NCBI GenBank assembly: GCA_026210745.1
Contig: CP110632.1
Coordinates: forward strand, 1,426,001 to 1,490,000
Source of the DNA: Exobasidium rhododendri
Taxonomy: Eukaryota; Basidiomycota; Exobasidiomycetes; Exobasidiales; Exobasidiaceae
Direction of reading: 5' to 3'
Length of the DNA: 64,000 bases
Part shown: positions 57,707 to 64,000 of the stretch, piece after piece
Numbering within the stretch: position 1 is the stretch's first letter
Layout: the number at the start of each line of letters is the position of its first letter
Position numbers and translations under genes: made by a program
Notes under the pieces: model-generated
Database searches by the model: none
What the model saw: the letters and a program-made list of their open reading frames with translations, nothing else
What the model was told of the DNA's origin: nothing

Positions 57707-59497
57707 ATGGACCCTCGAAACCTACCAAAGAGAACCACGCCTCACTTTTCACTCTACCAGAGAGAGTGTTTTGAAGCAGGAACAAAGGACGGCGTTACCC
57801 CTCCTTTCAATACTCATGTGAGTCTGGCAGCACTCGATTTGAACAACAAGAAATTTACAAGGCAACTGACAATCCACCTCACCGCAAGCCTGATGAGCTA
57901 GTCAGACTAGCAAAGGAGAGACTGTCGGCGGGAGGTTGGTCTTACGCTGCGTGCGATGCAGGACTGGGTGACACCAACAAAGAGAACAAGGAGGCATTCA
58001 AGAGGTACAAGGTGGGTCGCTCTACATCAAGATGGGAGAGGAAAAATTGCTCACTGCTGCCTCTGAACCTCTCTTTTCCCCCGATAGATCATGCCTCGAA
58101 TGCTTGTCGACACCAACACTCGAGATATCAGCACCACCATCTTCGGAAAGAAGATCTCAGCGCCTATCGCCTTTTCTCCGGTCGGAATCAACAAGGTGAG
58201 TTCGTGCGCCAATACAGACAATTGCAGAGAGCTTGGCTATCTGACGCAATAAGCTGCGCTTCTCGCTTCTCCATGCTTTGTCTTGACTAGATCTACCACC
58301 CAGAAGGAGAGCTACCTGTTGCACGCATAGCTGGTGAATTGGGGCTGCCCTATTCTCTCTCCACTGCTGGCTCTGTCACAATAGAAGATGCCGCTGAACA
58401 CAACAAAATCGGAGCAGCGAAGGGCATTGCTGAAGGACGTGGTGCAGAGCATCCTGAGGGCTTCCGATTCTTCCAGCTGTACGCCACGCATGATGAGGCG
58501 CTGAACGAGAGTCTCTTGACTAGAGCACACGAGGCAGGCTTCGAAGCCTGCATCATGACCCTGGACACCTGGCAGCTCGCTTGGAGGTACGTCTGTGTCT
58601 ATTGCATATTGCGGGAGATGAAAGGGCAAGCGGCTCAGTGATCACCTTCTCTCTTCCCTCTCTACAGACATCTAGATATCTCATTGAGCAATTACGGCTT
58701 CTATCGAGGTATTGGTACGGAAATTGGACTGAGTGACCCCGTCTTCTTGAAGAAGCTGCAAGAATTGGGAATAGATGCCGACAAGGACATAAAAGCAGCC
58801 GGTCGTACTTGGATCGATCAAGTATGGCATGGTAAGGCCTTCAGTTGGAAGGACATTACTCCCATTATGGAGCAGTGGAAGCGAATCAGTGGAGGAAAAC
58901 CTTTCCTTCTCAAGGGTATCCAAACAGTGGACGATGCCAAGCGATCCGTCGAGATCGGCTGCGACGGCATCGTCGTCAGGTGAGCTTGTAGCGTGCGCCC
59001 TGCTTTATTCTTGTCAGGTGTTGACCTGGTCTTTTCTTTGGCTCTTCCTCGCTCCCTCTCTCTCATTGCTGATCCCAGCAACCACGCAGGTCGACAAGTT
59101 GACGGAGCAATTGGAAGTCTCGATGTCTTGTCAGAGATTGTAGATGCTGTAGGAAAACAGACCGAAGTCTTCTTCGATTCTGGTGTGAGAGGAGGAGCCG
59201 ATGTATTCAAGGCTTTAGCGCTAGGTGCTAAGTTGGTTATGATAGGTAGACTGTGGATCTACGGTCTCTCGATCCAAGGTGAAGCAGGCGTTCGTCACGT
59301 CATGAAGTCTTTACTTGCCGATTTCGACATCTTGGTGAGTGAAAGAGCGAGGCGGGGGGGGGGGCAACAGCGATGAAGCAATTCCCATTGACCATCGTAC
59401 CTATCGCGTACCACAGATGAATGTCGCTGGCTTCCGATCCATTGCCGAGATTGATCGAAGCGCTCTTCGTTACTTGCCCACCACCTCCAGAATGTAA
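57707..59497 (+). CDS. FMN-dependent alpha-hydroxy-acid oxidase (lactate 2-monooxygenase-like)
   Basis: Seven exons, 57707-57817, 57862-58011, 58088-58195, 58291-58586, 58668-58979, 59079-59334 and 59417-59497, encode 437 residues. The TIM-barrel landmarks are LSTAGSVTIEDAA, FQLYATHDE, TLDTWQLAWR, FLLKGIQTVDDAK, the active-site loop VSNHAGRQVDGAIGSLD with the catalytic His and Arg, and FDSGVRGGADVFKALALGAK for phosphate binding of FMN. There is no cytochrome b5 domain, so it is not a CYB2-type dehydrogenase. It oxidises lactate or a related 2-hydroxy acid. The first intron is only 44 nt and ends ACAAG. The gene converges with the PCI-protein gene, with 74 bp between stops. Confidence 0.88.
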
Positions 59498-59571
59498 GAG
59501 TGTTGTACAATGATCCTTTGTCTTGATTGTGTGAGAAACAGACTTCAATACAATTATTAAAAAGCTCTTGA

Positions 59572-61204
59572 TCATGCAATGGCAATCGTCCGCAATGCTG
59601 GGAATGGGTTTTGAGCAGACAGCACTGTCATCATATGTGAGTGTGAAATGTAGCCTCGCACGTAGCCCTGTATGGTTATGGAATATTAAGATATGTCAGT
59701 ATCAGTCTTCATTACCTACTTGATCTGTGCGACATAAGAAACTCACCTTTGCGATCTGAGTAGCAACGAGCCATTCGGCTTCCAGTAAGTCTACCTTCAC
59801 ACCTACAAATAGAAGTGCACGGTGGAAGTCCTCGATGGGAATGCGTGATTTGTGATCCTTGCATCGGTAGACGAGCTTAAGCAGACCGCGAAGTGAGATT
59901 TCTCTGGCTCGTTCGATGGCCAGGTAGGTTCCGTTCTTCACCAGATGCTTTTCTAGGAGTGGTGTAGCTAGGGCAGCATCGTAAGCACGAACATCGCCTC
60001 GTCGAATGGCAGTGATGAAGGGCGAATAAAGTCTAGAGAGGGAAGGAAAGCGAGCGATGAGTGTTGCTGAAGGCAAAGAGCCGGCGAGTAGTCGACATGG
60101 AATGAGATACTGCAAAATCATTCTACGGGTGAATGCGCTTTCAGTATTAGAGGTCGATACACAAAGAAGCGATGCTCAGCTCAACTCACTGCTGGTTGTG
60201 CGTCGCTTCTCGGTGACAGTTGACGAATGCATATGAAAGTTCTGCCTCTGCTTTGGTATATTCTTCTCCCAAAAAAGCCAAAACACCGACGTAATACTTG
60301 AAGGTCACTCTTTGCGCCCTAGGGAAGCTTTCGAATGGCGGTAAGTCGGCCGCATTTAATGCGCGAAGAATGTTGCGACAGAGCGGCAACGATTTCAGCT
60401 GTGGATAAGAAGAAATATTCAGTGATGGTGACCTAGTGCCAGGTGTTAGTGACCTACCTTGAAATAGCCTCGGAAAACCATGCCGACGACCTCGTACGTT
60501 CCCCACTTTCTGCTCTCGTGCAATTCCGTCGTTCTATCTCCCACGCAAGCGCTGAAAGCCTTGTTGAGCTGCCGAGCACACTCTTCCAGTCGCTGATTCG
60601 GTTTCTTTGACACTCCCGGTGTACTAAGGGCGACATTATCAGCCAAGATGGAAAGTGCTCGATGGTTGGAGATGACCGTGTATAGAAGTGGTAAGCACCA
60701 TCGTCCTGATTGTAAAGAAGAAAAATACCGAAGAAAGGAAGTCACAAGTGCGTTGACAGCTTCCCAGGCTTCTTCTACCACGTCGCGGATCGTCCTTCCG
60801 CTATCATCTACAGCTGCCCCATGTCCAAAGCCTAACGAAGAGGTAGAGATGGTGAAGGTGCGAAGATCGACTTGAGGCAAAAAGGAAAGACGCTGTGCAA
60901 TGACGAGCTGATGCGTCAGGATGTCTGTCCAAGGCGGACCAAGAAATCCTTGACACTTGACTAGAGCCGACTGCACCCTTTGAGGCTATAGTGTGTTAGA
61001 GATAAGAGTCAGATCGGGAGCCTTCTTTGACTCTCTTCTTGCCAAACTCACTCGTTGATCTCGCAGGTGCATGATGACTTGATCGGTTGGTGTTGAAATG
61101 TGACGAAGGGACAAAGCACTCAAGCTGAACAGATACGCCAGCTCATCCCCTCGTTGATCGCTTAGGGCCTGTAGAACGGCATCTGCATAGCCAGCTGGGT
61201 TCAT
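59572..61204 (-). CDS. CSN12: PCI-domain protein, CSN12/THP1 (PCID2) family
   Basis: Five exons, 61052-61204, 60458-60985, 60190-60398, 59747-60122 and 59572-59667, encode 453 residues. Helical repeats lead to the PCI core with RVTFKYYVGVLAFLGEEYTK, QMILQYLIPCRLLAGSLP, and RAREISLRGLLKLVYR. The last exon gives the winged-helix end GYVRGYISHSHMMTVLSAQN-PFP, diagnostic for the PCID2/Thp1/Csn12 group. These proteins work in TREX-2 mRNA export (Thp1-Sac3) or with the COP9 signalosome (Csn12); sequence alone does not decide between them. The start at 61204 is the best ATG, though a start at 61249 is also in frame. Confidence 0.88.
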
Positions 61205-61432
61205 CCTGACAGCATGGATTCGAGGAGCAGATCTGCAAACCACCGCCAATTAATCGGGCCGCCAAGTAAACAATTAAGCTCGCCTTTAACCCAAGTCTTC
61301 TCGAGTCCTTCACGTGGATACGAAGACTGCATCATTTCCATTTTTTTTTGGAAATTATTTTGCTTGTGCGATTTTGTCTTGTTCGCAATCTTCCTGCAGC
61401 ATTCTCTAGTATCCTTTCAGTAGCAGCAGGCG

Positions 61433-63040
61433 ATGGAGTACCGACCAACAGGAGCGCTGGCTCCTTCTCACCCTGCAGCGCTGACACAGAACCAAGAGTC
61501 GACCTACTGGCAGACCTTTAAATCGCCGATCTTCGTCAAAGAATACTCGCCAATCAATTCTATCAATTATGTGCCGATGAGCTCTAAGTCGACTTCTACA
61601 TCGACTTCCTCTGTGGCCGACAAGCAAAAATTTGCCGTTAGTGCAGCGACAAAGGTTCAAGTCTACAGTATGAAGACTAGCAAAGTGACGAAGACTTTTG
61701 CTCGGTTCAAGGATGTAGCGAGAGGTGGTAGCTTTCGAGCAGATGGAAAGCTGCTCGTCGCCGGTGATGATTCCGGCCTCATTCAGGTGTTCGACGCAAG
61801 CTCTCGCTCTGTTCTCCGAACACTACGAGGTCATGAGCTTCCAGTGCACATCTCACGCTTCTCATCACATCCTACTCAAATTGTTTCCGCTTCCGACGAT
61901 AGGACTGTTCGACTGTGGGATATGCCAGAAGAGAAACAGCTGCGCTCCTTTACAACACACTCCGACTATGTAAGGAGTGTTGTGTGCTCACCAGACAACC
62001 CTTCACTCTTCTTGTCTGGATCTTATGATGGTACCGTTCGACTGTGGGATGCGAGAGTTCAAGAGAATGATGGGTGCGCCATGACTATGAGGCATGGAGC
62101 GCCAGTAGAAGACGTTCTGATATACCCTACTGGCGCCGGTGGAGTGGCGCTTAGTGCTGGTGGACCAGTGTTGCGAGTGTGGGACTTGATGATGGGAGGA
62201 CAGTGTCGAAAAGCGATCTCGAATCACAGCAAGACCATCACATCACTCTGCATCACCATGAACAGCGGGGCAGACAGCACAGTAGAGTCTGGTCTTGGTG
62301 GGATTCGAGTCTTGAGCGCTGGATTGGATCAGTTGGTCAAAGTGTATAATCCTGAAAAGGACTACAAGGTCGTACACACCATGCGATACTCTGCGCCAAT
62401 TCTTTGTCTTGCAATCAGTCCAGATGAGAGTCAAATCGCAACAGGTATGGCCGATGGAACACTCTGTATCCGCAAACGTACGCTTCGAGCCTCGGAATTG
62501 CAGCAAAGAGAGATGAATGCACAAACAACGCAGAATCTGAGCTTCTTTGTTCAGGACGCAAGTGTAGAGCAGAGAAGAGATGAAGTGAAAGTCCATGCAA
62601 ACAAGGCGAAACGATTGCAACCTTATGACAAGCTGCTCAAATCCTTCAGGTATCGAGACGCCTTGGATGAAGTGCTACGAAAGAACGTTCGAGCAGAAGT
62701 CACATTTGCACTACTGGATGAACTACGAAGTCGAAGCACGATAGACGGTCATCTGGATGGACTCAAGAGAGCAATTTCAGGACGAGACGACGTTACTTTG
62801 GAACCATTTCTCAAGTTTCTTCTTCGACATGCAGCAAACACCAGATGGGCCAATATCATCTGCGATTGTCTAGACGTTGTTGTAGACGTCTATGCGGCCG
62901 TCTTGGGACAGTCTCCACTCATTGACGAGCTTTTCGGCAAGATCTGGACCAAGGTGACCGAGGAAGTCAAGGTGCAAAGGCAGCTGATACAAGTTCGCGG
63001 AGCTCTCGACATGATCTTGGCGAGGAGCATTCTTACATGA
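61433..63040 (+). CDS. UTP15: U3 snoRNP / t-UTP protein UTP15
   Basis: An intronless 535-residue frame. The N-terminus (YWQTFKSPIFVKEYSPINSI) is the typical Utp15 opening. WD repeats follow from about 60 to 345, including DDRTVRLWDMPEEKQ and LSGSYDGTVRLWDARV. The C-terminal UTP15 domain starts at KRLQPYDKLLKSFRYRDALD and is all-helical to the end. Utp15 belongs to the t-UTP subcomplex, which links rDNA transcription to early pre-18S processing in the nucleolus. The gene is divergent from the PCI-protein gene and converges with IMP4. Confidence 0.95.
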   Translation: MEYRPTGALAPSHPAALTQNQESTYWQTFKSPIFVKEYSPINSINYVPMSSKSTSTSTSSVADKQKFAVSAATKVQVYSMKTSKVTKTFARFKDVARGGSFRADGKLLVAGDDSGLIQVFDASSRSVLRTLRGHELPVHISRFSSHPTQIVSASDDRTVRLWDMPEEKQLRSFTTHSDYVRSVVCSPDNPSLFLSGSYDGTVRLWDARVQENDGCAMTMRHGAPVEDVLIYPTGAGGVALSAGGPVLRVWDLMMGGQCRKAISNHSKTITSLCITMNSGADSTVESGLGGIRVLSAGLDQLVKVYNPEKDYKVVHTMRYSAPILCLAISPDESQIATGMADGTLCIRKRTLRASELQQREMNAQTTQNLSFFVQDASVEQRRDEVKVHANKAKRLQPYDKLLKSFRYRDALDEVLRKNVRAEVTFALLDELRSRSTIDGHLDGLKRAISGRDDVTLEPFLKFLLRHAANTRWANIICDCLDVVVDVYAAVLGQSPLIDELFGKIWTKVTEEVKVQRQLIQVRGALDMILARSILT

Positions 63041-63235
63041 GAAGCCTGTACGACATCAGTGCTTACCAAGAATCATCCCTTCTCTCCAATCACCCTTGCC
63101 CTCCCTCTGCATTCTGTACTTTTACAAGCATTCTTCAATTTCTTTCCCTTCCCACTATCGATAACTCTAATCGTCACTAAATTCCCACTCTCATGATAAT
63201 GTTACATTTGCAAATAGTGTACACGAGCGGGATGC

Positions 63236-64000
63236 CTACAGTTGGTTTCTTTTGCGAGCAGTGTTCATGAATGGTCGTAGCTGCCATTCGACGTCTGCCT
63301 CGCTCTGCTCTACTGTCCCTTGGCGGATCTCATACGGCCTCATCTCGAATCGAGGGCCTACTTCTGCTAGTTGGACTTCTCGGTGTGACGTCTTGACAAA
63401 GACGTGGTGTCTGTAAAGGAAGCAGAGGACAGGAGCGTTAGGATATGCCCCTGTCCAGGTTGAACGACACAGGTTTCTCTCCACTCACCGGAAACTGATG
63501 AAATCGCGCTCATTGGCAAAGGTCATGACTCGCTTTGCATCTTCCTTTGGGACTGGAAATAAGAACTTCAGAGCATTCTTGACACGATCTCCAAGCTTCG
63601 AATTGAAGCCTTCGAATATTAGATGCGGGTACTGTTCGCTGACTGTGCTGCTACCATGAGCATTCACTTCATGCCGAAGTGTCACGTTGTGCAACGTGAA
63701 CATGACAGTCGGACCATGTGGAAAGTGCGATACAACCATTGCATCAGGCATACCACGATGCTCATGTAAGACAACCAAGTCTGATATTCCATTACTCCGG
63801 CATGCTGATGCCAATTCCTTTATTGTATAACCACCTCGATTCAATCGTGCACTATTCGGAATAGCTAGTCGAATTTCTTTTGAAAATTGGGCCAGTCGAC
63901 TAGATGAGTCTCGAGAGGTCGTAATCAGTACTTTGGGGTCGTACTGTCCTGCAAGACTGTATTCATCATCTATAGAGTTAGATGGCTCAGCCTGCCCTTC
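63236..64000 (-). CDS. IMP4: U3 snoRNP protein IMP4 (5' end beyond window)
   Basis: Two exons are visible, 63489-64000 (open to the right edge) and 63236-63410, joined over a 78-nt intron that splits an Arg codon. The Brix-domain landmarks are [20 protein letters not shown], then [46 protein letters not shown], and, in the last exon, [19 protein letters not shown], the Imp4 sigma70-like motif. Imp4 binds U3 snoRNA and helps it pair with pre-rRNA in the SSU processome. About 90 N-terminal residues lie outside the window. Confidence 0.95.

Noticed and set aside
1-64000. tRNA genes, transposons, CRISPR arrays
   Set aside because: No tRNA-like cloverleaf, terminal inverted repeats, reverse transcriptase or transposase motifs, or CRISPR arrays were recognised by eye. 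A tRNAscan or repeat search would be decisive.

Overview
The window is nuclear DNA of a filamentous or dimorphic fungus. Coding genes carry short spliceosomal introns, mostly 59-99 nt, with GTGAGT-like donors and CTNA-type branch sites. Gene content (HAC1/CIB1-type bZIP, SPA2, ZDS1, tropomyosin, ADP1-type ABCG transporter, BLI-3-like flavoprotein) and the intron load fit a basidiomycete. Ustilaginomycotina is my best guess, but that placement is inference. I reconstructed exon joins by hand from splice signals, reading frame and family alignment; no search was run.

Layout. 1-8.9 kb: start of a secreted-protein gene (cut by the left edge), an MFS drug:H+ antiporter, an ADP1-like ABCG transporter with EGF-like ectodomain, and a small mucin-like surface protein. 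9-21.3 kb: three F-box genes, a large disordered protein, and a HAC1/CIB1 bZIP gene whose two C-terminal reading frames are joined by what looks like an IRE1-type non-spliceosomal intron (18196-18239). 21.4-29.3 kb: a PNPOx-FNR fusion oxidoreductase, a CPA2 cation/proton antiporter, a small Lys/Ala-rich protein and an L-type lectin cargo receptor. 29.4-40.8 kb: 3-ketoacyl-CoA reductase, myosin regulatory light chain, MET22-type phosphatase, CENP-N/CHL4, tropomyosin and ZDS1. 41-53.9 kb: a saccharopine-dehydrogenase-like enzyme, a decayed KDEL-receptor-like locus, a BLI-3-like flavin protein, the SPA2 polarisome scaffold, eIF2A, and a mitochondrial Pol X-fold protein without catalytic aspartates. 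54.5-64 kb: a single-pass membrane protein, an FMN-dependent hydroxy-acid oxidase, a CSN12/THP1 PCI protein, UTP15, and IMP4 (cut by the right edge).

Themes. Several genes serve cell polarity, cytokinesis and chromosome segregation (myosin light chain, tropomyosin, SPA2, ZDS1, CENP-N). Several belong to the ER and secretory pathway (HAC1, the lectin, the KDEL-receptor-like locus, ketoacyl reductase). Two convergent neighbours at the right end (UTP15, IMP4) belong to the small-subunit processome. These groupings are probably coincidental synteny, not operon-like units.

The most interesting signal is the HAC1 locus. A perfect 8-bp stem closes a 7-nt CNG|CNGN loop, and 44 nt downstream a second CNG|CNGN site lies in a small hairpin. 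Removing the 44 nt moves translation exactly into an otherwise orphan 190-codon acidic frame.
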